Shown here piece after piece: positions 51,325 to 59,774 of a stretch of DNA of 60,212 bases. A program made the position numbers and the translations under genes. Positions within the stretch are counted from its first letter, which is position 1. Each line of letters starts with the position of its first letter. The stretch is from Paenibacillus foliorum (GTDB lineage Bacteria > Bacillota > Bacilli > Paenibacillales > NBRC-103111). The stretch is from positions 1 through 60,212 of the forward strand of contig NZ_WHOD01000023.1 of the NCBI RefSeq assembly GCF_013141765.1. Reading direction: 5' to 3'. The notes beneath the pieces were generated by a model that did no database searches, was not told where the DNA came from, and saw nothing but the letters and a program-made list of their open reading frames with translations.

Positions 51325-51353
51325 TTGATTTGTAGCCGAATATATAGTACAAT
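51325..51353 (+). promoter_or_regulatory. sigma-A promoter of rplM-rpsI
   Basis: TTGATT at 51325-51330, a 17-nt spacer and TACAAT at 51348-51353. Confidence 0.65.
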
Positions 51354-51356
51354 ATC

Positions 51357-51495
51357 AATTGGCGTTTCTTGATCGGCTATCCCACGGCCCCGGATCAAGG
51401 CAGGGTCAAAACCAATTTTAAAATATCAATGAATGATGCAGATAGATATATGATGATGAAATGACCTATTAGTCCATCACAATTGCGTCATTTCA
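51357..51495 (+). promoter_or_regulatory. structured leader of rplM, probably the L13 leader
   Basis: AATTGG (51357-51362) pairs with CCAATT (51412-51417), enclosing CTTGATC/GATCAAG (51368-51374 with 51393-51399). A separate TGAAATGAC/GTCATTTCA hairpin (51457-51465 with 51487-51495) follows. An L13 leader is known before rplM in Firmicutes; the match is by position and structure, not by alignment. Confidence 0.55.
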
Positions 51496-51538
51496 TTAAT
51501 TGAGCACCGAAATGCAAAATGTTTAGGAGGAACTATTG

Positions 51539-51976
51539 ATGCGTACCACATATATGGCTAAGCCTAATGAAGTAGAACGCAAATGGCACATTATCGACGC
51601 AACTGACAAAACACTAGGTCGTCTTGCAAGCGAAGCAGCAAGCTTAATTCGCGGCAAACATAAACCAGAGTTCACACCTCATGTTGACACTGGGGACTTC
51701 GTTATTGTCATTAATGCAGAGAAGATCCATTTGACTGGTAAAAAATTGCAAAACAAAATGTACTACCGTCACTCTATGTACACAGGTGGTCTGAAAGTGA
51801 CTTCTGCACAAGACATGATTAACAATAAGCCAGAACGTGTTATCGAACTTGCGATTCACGGTATGCTTCCTAAAAATCGTCTTGGTGACAGCATGAAAAC
51901 AAAACTAAAAGTATACGCGGGATCGGAACATCCACACCAAGCTCAACAGCCTGTTGTGTATGAACTTCGCGGATAA
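51539..51976 (+). CDS. rplM: 50S ribosomal protein L13
   Basis: A 145-residue early-assembly protein. [16 protein letters not shown] at the start, the [13 protein letters not shown] segment and the C-terminal [11 protein letters not shown] are signatures. ATG 51539 is 8 nt from TAGGAGG; TTG 51536 is the alternative. Confidence 0.97.
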   Translation: MRTTYMAKPNEVERKWHIIDATDKTLGRLASEAASLIRGKHKPEFTPHVDTGDFVIVINAEKIHLTGKKLQNKMYYRHSMYTGGLKVTSAQDMINNKPERVIELAIHGMLPKNRLGDSMKTKLKVYAGSEHPHQAQQPVVYELRG

Positions 51977-51997
51977 TATAAAAGGGAGGACTGTCTT

Positions 51998-52390
51998 GTG
52001 GCACAAGTTCAATATTATGGAACAGGCCGTCGTAAGCATTCGGTAGCACGTGTACGTTTGGTACCAGGCGAAGGCCGTATTGTAATCAACAAACGCGAGC
52101 TAGATGAATACTTCGGTTTGGAAACGTTGAAGCTAATCGTAAAACAACCTTTAAACTTAACTGAAACTTTAGGTCAATACGATGTATTGGTTATTGCTAA
52201 CGGTGGAGGAATCTCCGGACAAGCAGGAGCAATCCGTCATGGTATTTCCCGTGCACTTCTGAAAGCTGATCCTGAATTCCGTGGATCCTTGAAGAAAGCT
52301 GGATTCCTGACTCGTGATCCTCGTATGAAAGAACGTAAGAAGTACGGTTTGAAAGCAGCACGTCGTGCTCCTCAGTTCTCGAAACGTTAA
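51998..52390 (+). CDS. rpsI: 30S ribosomal protein S9
   Basis: A 130-residue protein whose basic C-terminal tail (ending APQFSKR) contacts P-site t[19 protein letters not shown] and [19 protein letters not shown] are signatures. GTG 51998 follows AAGGGAGGA. Always paired with rplM. Confidence 0.97.
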   Translation: MAQVQYYGTGRRKHSVARVRLVPGEGRIVINKRELDEYFGLETLKLIVKQPLNLTETLGQYDVLVIANGGGISGQAGAIRHGISRALLKADPEFRGSLKKAGFLTRDPRMKERKKYGLKAARRAPQFSKR

Positions 52391-52406
52391 TACTTATAAA
52401 CATAAG

Positions 52407-52445
52407 AACCTTTCCACTATTATGGTGGAAAGGTTTTTTGTTTTT
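52407..52445 (+). terminator. terminator after rpsI
   Basis: AACCTTTCCAC pairs with GTGGAAAGGTT around TATTATG, followed by TTTTTTGTTTTTT. This ends the ribosomal region. Confidence 0.93.
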
Positions 52446-52504
52446 TATAACACCTTTAACTAAATGGCAAAATATAATAGTGATTAGCCTAAGAAAAAAT
52501 TAAT

Positions 52505-52532
52505 TTGACAAAAAGTCTTCGGTAGCTATAAT
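52505..52532 (+). promoter_or_regulatory. sigma-A promoter of cysH-sat
   Basis: Perfect TTGACA (52505-52510) and perfect TATAAT (52527-52532) with a 16-nt spacer. Such a strong consensus suggests repression by a sulfur regulator, but I could not identify an operator. Confidence 0.8.
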
Positions 52533-52592
52533 AAACTATATATAACAAAACAGATTAATATACTCGGAATTAAAGTACAGGAGGAGAAAGTT

Positions 52593-53285
52593 ATGAATCT
52601 ATTTGAAAAGGAAAAAATGATTCAAGAATCAGCGGAAACTTTTGAAAATCAATCTCCAGAAGCTCTTATTGCATGGGCGGTAGAACAATTCCCTAACATT
52701 ACATTAGCCTGTAGTTTCGGTGCTGAAGACGTCGTTCTAGTCGATATGATTCAAAAAATCAGCCCGAAAAGCGATATTTTTTATTTGGATACTAATGTCC
52801 ATTTTCAAGAAACGTTGGAAACACGTGACCGTCTACAGCAACATTATGGGTTGGAATTCGTTCAGGTATTACCTAAGCTTACATTGGATGAACAAGCATC
52901 TCAGTTTGGCGAAGAACTATGGAAGAGCAATGCTAATCAATGCTGCAATATCCGGAAGGTGGATCCATTAACTGATATTTTGAAAAATTATGATGCATGG
53001 ATTACTGGAATTCGCCGTGATCAAGCGCCTACTCGTGCTAATGCGAAAAAAGTTGAATATGATGTAAAATTCGGACTAGTTAAATTTAATCCATTGGCTA
53101 GCTGGACTTCTGAAGATGTTTGGGCATATATCCGCAATAATAATGTTATCTACAATCCGCTGCATGATAACCACTACCCAAGCATTGGCTGTTCTCATTG
53201 TACGCGCCAAGTTATGCCAGGAGAAGATCCTCGCGCAGGACGCTGGGCAGGGAATGAGAAGACAGAATGCGGACTTCATAAATAA
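52593..53285 (+). CDS. cysH: adenylyl-sulfate (APS/PAPS) reductase
   Basis: This 230-residue enzyme reduces activated sulfate to sulfite. The PP-loop region is TLACSFGAEDVVLVDM near residue 38. Two cysteine pairs (NQCCNIRK and GCSHCTRQ) would bind a 4Fe-4S cluster, the mark of the APS-reducing type, and the catalytic cysteine is in the C-terminal ECGLH. No APS kinase gene is nearby, which fits direct APS reduction. AGGAGG precedes ATG 52593; sat follows in the same direction after 78 nt. Confidence 0.94.
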   Translation: MNLFEKEKMIQESAETFENQSPEALIAWAVEQFPNITLACSFGAEDVVLVDMIQKISPKSDIFYLDTNVHFQETLETRDRLQQHYGLEFVQVLPKLTLDEQASQFGEELWKSNANQCCNIRKVDPLTDILKNYDAWITGIRRDQAPTRANAKKVEYDVKFGLVKFNPLASWTSEDVWAYIRNNNVIYNPLHDNHYPSIGCSHCTRQVMPGEDPRAGRWAGNEKTECGLHK

Positions 53286-53363
53286 TAGAGGTAGTTCTTC
53301 TCGTTGCTGAAAAACTGACTTTTTGATCTCTTAATAACACTTGAAAGCGAGGGCTATTTATCC

Positions 53364-54542
53364 ATGGCTGTAGAAACAATTCAACCACACGGTGGTGTAC
53401 TAATTAATCGCATTGCTCAAGGTGAGCAGAGAGATGGTTTGTTAGAGCTAGCAAAGGGATTATTTCAATTAAAAATTAACTCATGGACGATTTCGGATCT
53501 AGATTTGATTGGGGTAGGTGCATTTTCTCCTTTAACGGGTTTCCTCGCCGAACAAGATTATACATCTGTAGTAAATAACATGCGTCTGGCTGATGGAACA
53601 GTATGGAGCATTCCCATTACATTACCTGTTGAGGCAGAGGTAGCGGACACACTGAAATTAGGTGAGCAAGTAGCTCTTGTCGGTGAGCATGATGGTGTAG
53701 TTTACGGTATATTGGACGTTCAGAGCATCTATAAGGTCGATCAAAATAACGAGGCTATAAAAGTGTTTAAAACCGATGATAACGAGCATCCTGGGGTTCA
53801 GAAGCTTCTTTCTCGCCCTAATACTAATATTGGTGGACCTATTCAAGTATTGAATCGTCCGAAACCAGAAAAGTTTGAGGAGTTTTACTTCGACCCATCC
53901 GAGACACGTCGCCTTTTTGTAGAAAATGGATGGAAATCGGTTGTTGGTTTTCAAACGCGTAATCCCGTACATCGGGCGCATGAGTATATTCAGAAGAGTG
54001 CAATGGAGATCGTTGATGCTCTGTTCTTGAATCCGCTAGTGGGAGAAACCAAATCGGATGATATTTCTGCTGATGTACGTATGCGCAGTTACTTAGTATT
54101 GTTGGAGAATTACTATCCGAAAGATCGCGCCTTCTTAGGTGTGTTCCCTGCGGCTATGCGTTATGCAGGTCCTCGTGAGGCGATATTCCATGCAATGGTA
54201 CGTAAAAACTACGGATGTACCCATTTCATTGTTGGCCGTGACCATGCAGGTGTAGGCGATTATTACGGTACTTATGAAGCACAAGAGATTTTCAAAAACT
54301 TCACCCAAGATGAGCTAGGTATTACGCCTTTGTTCTTTGAGCATAGCTTCTTCTGCACCAAGTGCGGTAATATGGCTTCTAGCAAAACCTGCCCGCATGA
54401 TAAGGCTGATCACTTGCATTTGTCAGGTACTAAAGTCCGTGCGTTGCTTCGTGACGGTCAATGTCCACCGCCGGAATTTACTCGTCCGGAAGTTGCAAAA
54501 GTGTTAATTGAAGGTATGAAAGAACCGGAATACCAGGTGTAG
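53364..54542 (+). CDS. sat: sulfate adenylyltransferase (ATP sulfurylase)
   Basis: This 392-residue enzyme makes APS from ATP and sulfate, the substrate of the CysH reductase encoded just upstream. The PUA-like N-terminal domain is followed by the catalytic domain with [14 protein letters not shown] near residue 198 and GRDHAG near 292. A zinc-type segment [16 protein letters not shown] lies near the C-terminus. It has no kinase domain. A strong terminator follows. Confidence 0.95.
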   Translation: MAVETIQPHGGVLINRIAQGEQRDGLLELAKGLFQLKINSWTISDLDLIGVGAFSPLTGFLAEQDYTSVVNNMRLADGTVWSIPITLPVEAEVADTLKLGEQVALVGEHDGVVYGILDVQSIYKVDQNNEAIKVFKTDDNEHPGVQKLLSRPNTNIGGPIQVLNRPKPEKFEEFYFDPSETRRLFVENGWKSVVGFQTRNPVHRAHEYIQKSAMEIVDALFLNPLVGETKSDDISADVRMRSYLVLLENYYPKDRAFLGVFPAAMRYAGPREAIFHAMVRKNYGCTHFIVGRDHAGVGDYYGTYEAQEIFKNFTQDELGITPLFFEHSFFCTKCGNMASSKTCPHDKADHLHLSGTKVRALLRDGQCPPPEFTRPEVAKVLIEGMKEPEYQV

Positions 54543-54558
54543 GACGAAGGTATATTTG

Positions 54559-54616
54559 TCCACCTCATCCCATATAGATGTTAATGAGTCTATGGGGATG
54601 TGAGGTGGATTTTTTT
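54559..54616 (+). terminator. strong terminator after sat, containing the cwlD ribosome-binding site
   Basis: TCCACCTCA-TCCC-ATA pairs with TATGGGGA-TGTGAGGTGGA, followed by seven Ts (54610-54616). GAGGTGG at 54602-54608 in the 3' arm lies 8 nt before ATG 54617 of cwlD. Confidence 0.85.
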
Positions 54617-55369
54617 ATGTTTAAAAGAAGAAAGAGGGTCGTTGTTTGGCTTACGATGTCCGGTAGCCTTAAATTGGTCATGACAGCTCTACTTGTAGGA
54701 TTAATGCTATTTATGTTTACCTATGAGCTTCCTGCTACAAGTACATGGACGAACTGGACAATGCCGTTATCAGGTAAAAAGATTGCACTAGACCCAGGCC
54801 ATGGCGGTCCTGATGGAGGTGCTGAAAGTAAGAATGGAATTATTGAGAAAGATATCAATTTGGCTATTACTTTGCATCTTCGCGATTATTTACAGGAGGC
54901 CGGAGCTTTGGTTGTTATGACTCGGGAGGAAGATAAGGATTTAGCTCAATCATCTACAAAAGGCTACAGCAAAAGAAAAACAGAAGATTTGGTTAACAGA
55001 GCACAATTTATTACACAGCAGAAATCCGATTTGTTTGTAAGTATTCACTTGAATGCTATTCCATCTGCTAAATGGAGCGGCGCACAAACCTTTTATTACC
55101 CTACACATAAACAAAGTGCAATATTAGCCTCGTTAATTCAGGATGAAGTAAAGAAAAACTTGAAAAATACAGACCGGGTCGCTAAAACAGTAGACAATGT
55201 ATTTTTGCTGAAATCATTGCAAATTCCTAGTGCTTTAGTAGAAGTTGGATTTCTATCTAACCCCGCAGAAGCCAATTTACTAAATACACCGGCCTATCAG
55301 AAAAAAATCGCGGCTTCTATCTATCAAGGTATATTGAGGTACTATGCGGGGGAAAAAGTGGGTTCCTAG
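54617..55369 (+). CDS. cwlD: CwlD, germination-specific N-acetylmuramoyl-L-alanine amidase
   Basis: This 250-residue amidase removes peptide side chains so that muramic delta-lactam can form in the spore cortex, with PdaA (not in this window). A basic N-terminus and one hydrophobic segment (about 15-40) act as signal or anchor. The Amidase_3 domain has the zinc residues in ALDPGHGGPDGG (His), the EKD Glu and SIHLNA (His), with the catalytic Glu in SALVEVGFLSN. ATG 54617 directly follows the terminator T-run; the in-frame ATG 54578 lies in the hairpin. Confidence 0.94.
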   Translation: MFKRRKRVVVWLTMSGSLKLVMTALLVGLMLFMFTYELPATSTWTNWTMPLSGKKIALDPGHGGPDGGAESKNGIIEKDINLAITLHLRDYLQEAGALVVMTREEDKDLAQSSTKGYSKRKTEDLVNRAQFITQQKSDLFVSIHLNAIPSAKWSGAQTFYYPTHKQSAILASLIQDEVKKNLKNTDRVAKTVDNVFLLKSLQIPSALVEVGFLSNPAEANLLNTPAYQKKIAASIYQGILRYYAGEKVGS

Positions 55370-55428
55370 AGAAATTGTGATATAATAAAATGTGGCAGAA
55401 GTGATAATTTATTAGTCGAGGTGAAGAT

Positions 55429-56511
55429 GTGCTGACGAAAGAGGAATTATTGAATGCGATACGTCATCTGCGTGATCCTGAGTTTCAATTGGATCTTGCA
55501 GAACTGCAATTTGTCCGGGATATTATGATTAAAGAAGAACGTGTTTCCGCTACTGTATTATTGTCCTTAGATGATGAAACGCATAGAAATATACTGCAAG
55601 AACAAATAACGAATGCATTCCAAAAGGCAGGGGCCAAAGAAGTTCATTTACGCTTCCGTCATTTATCCGATTTTGATAGAAATGAAGCTGTTCTTAAGCA
55701 GCAGGCACAATCAACAGAAGTACATAACGTTAAAGCTGAAGCTAGAAATATATTAGATCCATCGGCAGGAGTTCATTTTATCGCAATCGCGAGTGGTAAG
55801 GGTGGCGTAGGTAAGTCAACGGTTACTGTAAATTTAGCGGTTGCGTTAGCTAGGCTAGGAAAGAAGGTTGGGCTGATAGACGCTGATATTTATGGGTTCA
55901 GTGTTCCAGATATGATGGGAATTGATCAAAAGCCCGAGCTCATTGATAACAAGATTATACCTATAGAGCGCTTCGGCGTTAAGGTAATCTCCATGGGATT
56001 CTTCGTTGAAGAAAATACTCCCGTAATTTGGCGGGGCCCGATGCTTGGGAAAATGCTGCGCAATTTCTTCCAAGAAGTCAGTTGGGGTGATGTTGAGTAT
56101 GTATTACTTGATTTGCCTCCTGGTACTGGTGATGTTGCACTAGACGTTCATCAAATGATTCCGCAGAGCAAAGAGATCATTGTTACGACTCCCCATGCTA
56201 CAGCTGCTTTTGTAGCGGCCAGAGCAGGTGCTATGGCGATACACACGGAACATGAGATGTTAGGTGTCGTTGAGAATATGGCCTATTACCAGTGCGGAAA
56301 GTGCGGGGAAAAGGAATATCTATTTGGCAGAGGCGGAGGCGCTAAATTGTCAGAAGAATTGCATACTGAATTAGTGGCACAAATTCCGTTAGGTGCACCG
56401 GACAACCATATTTCTGAAGCTGATTATTCGCCATCTGTTTATAAGGCAGAGTCAGAGACGGGACAGATCTATTTAGAACTTGCCCAACATGTCATTGGAA
56501 AATTGGCATAA
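55429..56511 (+). CDS. salA: Mrp/SalA-type P-loop ATPase (Fe-S carrier family)
   Basis: This 360-residue protein has an N-terminal MIP18/DUF59 domain (about 1-90) and an Mrp/NBP35 ATPase domain with the deviant Walker A GKGGVGKS at 123-130 and LDLPPGTGDV near 225. A CxxC pair (QCGKCGEKE) near 288 could hold an Fe-S cluster; as I recall, Bacillus SalA lacks it. SalA of Bacillus is also a regulator of the scoC gene, so either role is possible. GTG 55429 follows GAGGTGAA. A TGATATAAT at 55378-55386 could be an extended -10. Confidence 0.9.
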   Translation: MLTKEELLNAIRHLRDPEFQLDLAELQFVRDIMIKEERVSATVLLSLDDETHRNILQEQITNAFQKAGAKEVHLRFRHLSDFDRNEAVLKQQAQSTEVHNVKAEARNILDPSAGVHFIAIASGKGGVGKSTVTVNLAVALARLGKKVGLIDADIYGFSVPDMMGIDQKPELIDNKIIPIERFGVKVISMGFFVEENTPVIWRGPMLGKMLRNFFQEVSWGDVEYVLLDLPPGTGDVALDVHQMIPQSKEIIVTTPHATAAFVAARAGAMAIHTEHEMLGVVENMAYYQCGKCGEKEYLFGRGGGAKLSEELHTELVAQIPLGAPDNHISEADYSPSVYKAESETGQIYLELAQHVIGKLA

Positions 56512-56514
56512 ATG

Positions 56515-56546
56515 AAGGACTGGCTTGTTTGCCAGTCCTTTTTTTG
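56515..56546. terminator. bidirectional terminator between salA and gerD
   Basis: AAGGACTGGC pairs with GCCAGTCCTT around TTGTTT, followed by Ts on the plus strand. The convergent gerD ends 20 nt away; on the minus strand the T-tract is poor. Confidence 0.85.
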
Positions 56547-56565
56547 TTATACAGCGGCTAATGTA

Positions 56566-57240
56566 TTATTGGCCCTGCTTCTTCTCGCCGCTAGTATCGC
56601 TTTTGCCGCCGCTTTTACTTTTGCTCTCGCCACCGCCACCCTGACTCTTGGCCTTCGGTTGTGATTCCTCTTCAAGAACCTTTTTCATAATGTTCATTAA
56701 CTCAAGTCGGAACAGAGGGCTTTGCATGGATTCCTGTATGACTGTCTTCGTTTGCTGACGATATTGCGGACTCTTCATGGTGTCCAGCAGCATTTTCTCG
56801 AAATCAGGATTGTTCAAGGTGCTTATCATAGTTGTTTGATATTCGGGGTCTTTCATAAGATCCTTTTGAAGCTGCTTTATATCCTTTTGAATGGCTTTGG
56901 CAAATTGACCGGCAAACTTAGGATCTGTTATTACATTTTGCAAAAATTTGTTATTAGATGTATCAGTTAAAACATCCTTAACAGCTAACTGAATGTGCTG
57001 AGAGTCTCCTGTTGAAAGAAGTTTTATTTGGCCATCACTACTAGCTGCGGCTTTTGTTTGAGCGGCAATGATCGCCTTTTGACCATCCTCAGTCTTAAGA
57101 ATATCCAATACCATTGTTTTGGTATCTTTATAGCCGCCGTTCTGTGAAGATTGTGAGGACTTGGAATCAGAACCGCAAGAAGTAAGCACTAAAACGAACA
57201 GTAATAACGGAACCTTTTGCAACCACTTATTAAGGCTCAT
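56566..57240 (-). CDS. gerD: GerD, spore germination lipoprotein
   Basis: This 224-residue lipoprotein organises nutrient germinant receptors into the inner-membrane germinosome. A signal peptide ends in the lipobox LTSC near residue 23. The middle (about 40-185) is helical and rich in repeated DPxF-type segments (ITDPKFAGQF, KDPEYQTTM, NNPDFEKML, KSPQYRQQ, QSPLFRLE). A Gly/Ser/Lys-rich tail of about 30 residues follows. ATG 57240 is preferred, 10 nt from AAAGGAG; ATG 57246 is 4 nt away. Orientation opposite to its neighbours is conserved in Bacillus. Confidence 0.92.
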   Translation of the reverse strand: MSLNKWLQKVPLLLFVLVLTSCGSDSKSSQSSQNGGYKDTKTMVLDILKTEDGQKAIIAAQTKAAASSDGQIKLLSTGDSQHIQLAVKDVLTDTSNNKFLQNVITDPKFAGQFAKAIQKDIKQLQKDLMKDPEYQTTMISTLNNPDFEKMLLDTMKSPQYRQQTKTVIQESMQSPLFRLELMNIMKKVLEEESQPKAKSQGGGGESKSKSGGKSDTSGEKKQGQ

Positions 57241-57273
57241 GGTCATAAGCTCCTTTCTTTAAAATGATGATCT

Positions 57274-57301
57274 TATTATTCGCCAAAGTGCCTTATTTTC
57301 A
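57274..57301 (-). promoter_or_regulatory. possible sigma-G promoter of gerD
   Basis: On the minus strand TGAAAA, a 15-nt spacer and AATAATA resemble the sigma-G pattern TGMATA / CATACTA. gerD is a forespore gene in Bacillus. The match is partial. Confidence 0.35.
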
Positions 57302-57313
57302 CTCTAAAGCTCA

Positions 57314-57343
57314 TTGGCTTTTTATTGTGAACGTTGGTACAAT
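57314..57343 (+). promoter_or_regulatory. possible promoter of kbaA
   Basis: TTGGCT (57314-57319), an 18-nt spacer and TACAAT (57338-57343) with a TGG extension. Confidence 0.5.
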
Positions 57344-57380
57344 TAACTTCTGAATATAGTCTGCTTTGGAGGTATAAGTA

Positions 57381-57977
57381 GTGACTTTAAGAAAATGGTT
57401 TTATTTATTTTGGACAACGCTATTCATTGGTGCCGGTGCGGCTTTGGTTATCGGACTGATTTTGCAAACTACGGATCAGCAATTTACTCTTTTAGGCGGT
57501 AAAGAAATCGGGTTTAATGCCGTTACTATGCTGCTCGGTGGGGCGATGATAAGTGTTTTAAGTCAAATGGGCTTTTTCGCTTATCTTATTATTCGATTTT
57601 TGGCTATTGGTTTGGTCAGAAGTAAATGGATTTGGGATACTTTGCAAATTATTTTAATAGCCGTAACGGTGTTTGACTTAATTTATTTTCGACATATGGG
57701 GACAGAGGGCAACTGGATATCATATATGATTTTACCCCTATCCATGCTTGTGATCGCTATTGGAACAGCTTTATGGAAAGTGAAATTAACGAATCGTAAC
57801 GGATTTATTCCTACCTTATTTTTTATGACAGCTGTAACGGCTATTGAAGCAGTGCCAGCGTTAAGACTTAACAGCTTTGCCTCCACCTTGTTTATGATGG
57901 TTCCTTTGATGGCAAGCAATGCATGGCAAATTTTGATTTTGTCTAAAGTGCTGAACACAAAGAAAGAGCCGCTATAA
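57381..57977 (+). CDS. kbaA: KbaA, KinB-signalling pathway activation protein
   Basis: This 198-residue integral membrane protein has about six hydrophobic helices and short polar loops. Bacillus KbaA is needed for the KinB route of the sporulation phosphorelay. The internal sequence GFNAVTMLLGGAMISVLSQMGFFAYL is typical of the family. GTG 57381 follows GGAGGT. Placement between gerD and pdaB is conserved. Confidence 0.9.
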   Translation: MTLRKWFYLFWTTLFIGAGAALVIGLILQTTDQQFTLLGGKEIGFNAVTMLLGGAMISVLSQMGFFAYLIIRFLAIGLVRSKWIWDTLQIILIAVTVFDLIYFRHMGTEGNWISYMILPLSMLVIAIGTALWKVKLTNRNGFIPTLFFMTAVTAIEAVPALRLNSFASTLFMMVPLMASNAWQILILSKVLNTKKEPL

Positions 57978-57988
57978 CGGCTCTTTTT
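57962..57988 (+). terminator. terminator after kbaA
   Basis: AGAGCCG pairs with CGGCTCT around CTATAA, followed by seven Ts. It overlaps the last codons of kbaA. Confidence 0.88.
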
Positions 57989-58059
57989 TTAGTTAGATCC
58001 TTCGCATCAACCTTGACGCGTTCATCCCCAAGTGACGAGGTTTGTTTAGTATGTTTGTC

Positions 58060-58845
58060 TTATTGGAAATGTTTCATGGTTTGATCTTCAATAGGGGGCT
58101 TATTATTCACTTGTGTTTGCTTAAGTAATTGGCCCACCGTAACGAATTCATATCCCTTGGCACGTAATTGATCAATAATGACGGGGAGAGCTTCGTGCGT
58201 TTGTTTGCTGGAATCACTTGCGTGCAATAATACGATATCACCAGGATGAGCTTTGGATACCACCCGATTGATAATAGTATCGACTCCCTTGTTCATCCAG
58301 TCCATCGAATCTGTATCCCACTGAATCACCGTATAATTGAGATCGTTAGCTATGCGCAGTACCCTTTTGTCAAAATCGCCGTTAGGTAGCCGAATTAATG
58401 ATGGGTTTTGGCCGGTAACTTCATTTAGGATCTTATGAGAAGTTTGGATTTGATTACGGATCTCTTCGTCGTTCAAGCTGCTGTAATTAACATGCTTATG
58501 TCCGTGATTACCAATTTCCCAACCGCCCTTAGCAATGCGGGTTACCATCTCAGGATGGCTTTTACTCCATGGAGAGGATAGGAAAAAAGTAGCGTTTTTA
58601 ACCCCCTTTTCCTCCAGAATTTTTAGAATAGGTTCTGTTCTTGTGTCACCCCAACTAATATCAAAGGTGAGCGCGATGACCTTCTTTTCCGTTTGAACAC
58701 TGTAAATAGCTGCCGGCTCACCCTGTGAAAACACCGTCACATTATCTCGTTCTGAGTAAATAATACCTATAGCAAAAACCACTGCGACTGCGACAATTAA
58801 TGCTTGTTTTAATTTCCTTCCGTTCAATACATAAAAATAATTCAC
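58060..58845 (-). CDS. pdaB: PdaB, sporulation polysaccharide deacetylase
   Basis: This 261-residue protein has an N-terminal hydrophobic anchor (about 13-32) and a NodB-type deacetylase domain. Motif 1 is LTFDISWGD, with Ile replacing the second Asp of the usual TFDD as seen in PdaB proteins. Motif 2 is HGHKHVNYSS (HxxxH), and RLPNGDFD and IVLLHASD follow. Bacillus PdaB is needed to maintain spores after late sporulation. GTG 58845 follows AGGAGG by 8 nt. Confidence 0.93.
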   Translation of the reverse strand: MNYFYVLNGRKLKQALIVAVAVVFAIGIIYSERDNVTVFSQGEPAAIYSVQTEKKVIALTFDISWGDTRTEPILKILEEKGVKNATFFLSSPWSKSHPEMVTRIAKGGWEIGNHGHKHVNYSSLNDEEIRNQIQTSHKILNEVTGQNPSLIRLPNGDFDKRVLRIANDLNYTVIQWDTDSMDWMNKGVDTIINRVVSKAHPGDIVLLHASDSSKQTHEALPVIIDQLRAKGYEFVTVGQLLKQTQVNNKPPIEDQTMKHFQ

Positions 58846-58910
58846 AAACCTGTCCTCCTTTTTTACCCCTGCATATGTAGGCAGAGCTTGTATAAGTTGA
58901 GTTTAGTAAA

Positions 58911-58938
58911 ATGTATGCTGGGACAAGAAAGATATGCT
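58911..58938 (-). promoter_or_regulatory. possible sigma-G promoter of pdaB
   Basis: On the minus strand AGCATA, a 15-nt spacer and CATACAT match sigma-G patterns TGMATA / CATACTA at 10 of 13 positions. It lies 66 nt upstream of the pdaB start. Confidence 0.4.
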
Positions 58939-58980
58939 AGTCTTATGCGGTTTCAAATCAATTTGGGAGAAGGGAAACTT

Positions 58981-59586
58981 ATGAAAAATATGTTGAACCA
59001 GTTTCGTTTGATGAAACATTATTTTATTGCGTCAGCTCTGGTATTTACTCTGGGTATTATACTAGGGGCCGGATTTTCGGATCAGTTTCAGGGATTTATT
59101 GAAGGGCAGCTTAAAGGAATGGAGCAATTGACACAATCCTTAAATGGGAAACCGAATCAACAGTGGTCGTTGTTTTGGCTTATATTTTGGAATAATACCA
59201 TTAAGTCTGTTGCAATCATTGCACTCGGAGCTGTATTTGGTATTCTCCCTTTATTCTTTTTGCTGGCAAACGGTTTAATTCTAGGATACTTAGGCTCAAC
59301 CTTTGCTCAAAAGGAATCCTTATTGTTTTTCGTTAAAGGGATTTTGCCGCATGGAGTAATCGAAATTCCTGCCATTATATTTGCTTGCGCCTTTGGACTT
59401 CGGTTGGGTGTGTTGATGCTGAAAATGGTAACGGCCCTCATAAGTCCAGAGCGATCCGTGAAATATAAAGAGGAGCTTGCCGGTTTTGGGAAGTCCATTG
59501 TGTTTGTTGTCCTGATCTTAATTGTTTCTTTAACGGCTGCAGCTTTGATTGAAAGCACCTTTACTTATTGGCTCGTAAAACGATAA
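58981..59586 (+). CDS. SpoIIM-family (DUF95) membrane protein
   Basis: This 201-residue protein has about five hydrophobic helices, with NNTIKSVAIIALGAVFGILPLFFLLANGLILGYL and GILPHGVIEIPAIIFACAFGLRLG, the core motifs of the stage II sporulation protein M family. SpoIIM works with SpoIID and SpoIIP in engulfment, but related DUF95 proteins have other roles, so this may be a paralogue. ATG 58981, 6 nt from GGGAGAAGGG, is preferred over the in-frame ATG 58888. Divergent from pdaB. Confidence 0.82.
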   Translation: MKNMLNQFRLMKHYFIASALVFTLGIILGAGFSDQFQGFIEGQLKGMEQLTQSLNGKPNQQWSLFWLIFWNNTIKSVAIIALGAVFGILPLFFLLANGLILGYLGSTFAQKESLLFFVKGILPHGVIEIPAIIFACAFGLRLGVLMLKMVTALISPERSVKYKEELAGFGKSIVFVVLILIVSLTAAALIESTFTYWLVKR

Positions 59587-59691
59587 AAATTTAATAGCAT
59601 AAAAAAAACCAATTATGTGCATAACAGTAAAGCATGCAAGATGCTTAGTTGGCAAAAGTATGCAAGATAAAAGCGCGCAACATCTAGAATT

Positions 59692-59700
59692 TGCTATAAT
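59692..59700 (+). promoter_or_regulatory. extended -10 promoter candidate before the small ORF
   Basis: TGCTATAAT at 59692-59700 is a perfect extended -10, about 75 nt upstream of the 72-codon ORF. No good -35 is visible. Confidence 0.4.
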
Positions 59701-59774
59701 GTGCTTTTTACCTCGCATGCTTTTTTTGTGTCTAAATAATGCCGTAGGCTATCATGAAAGGGGCTTTGAAGCCA

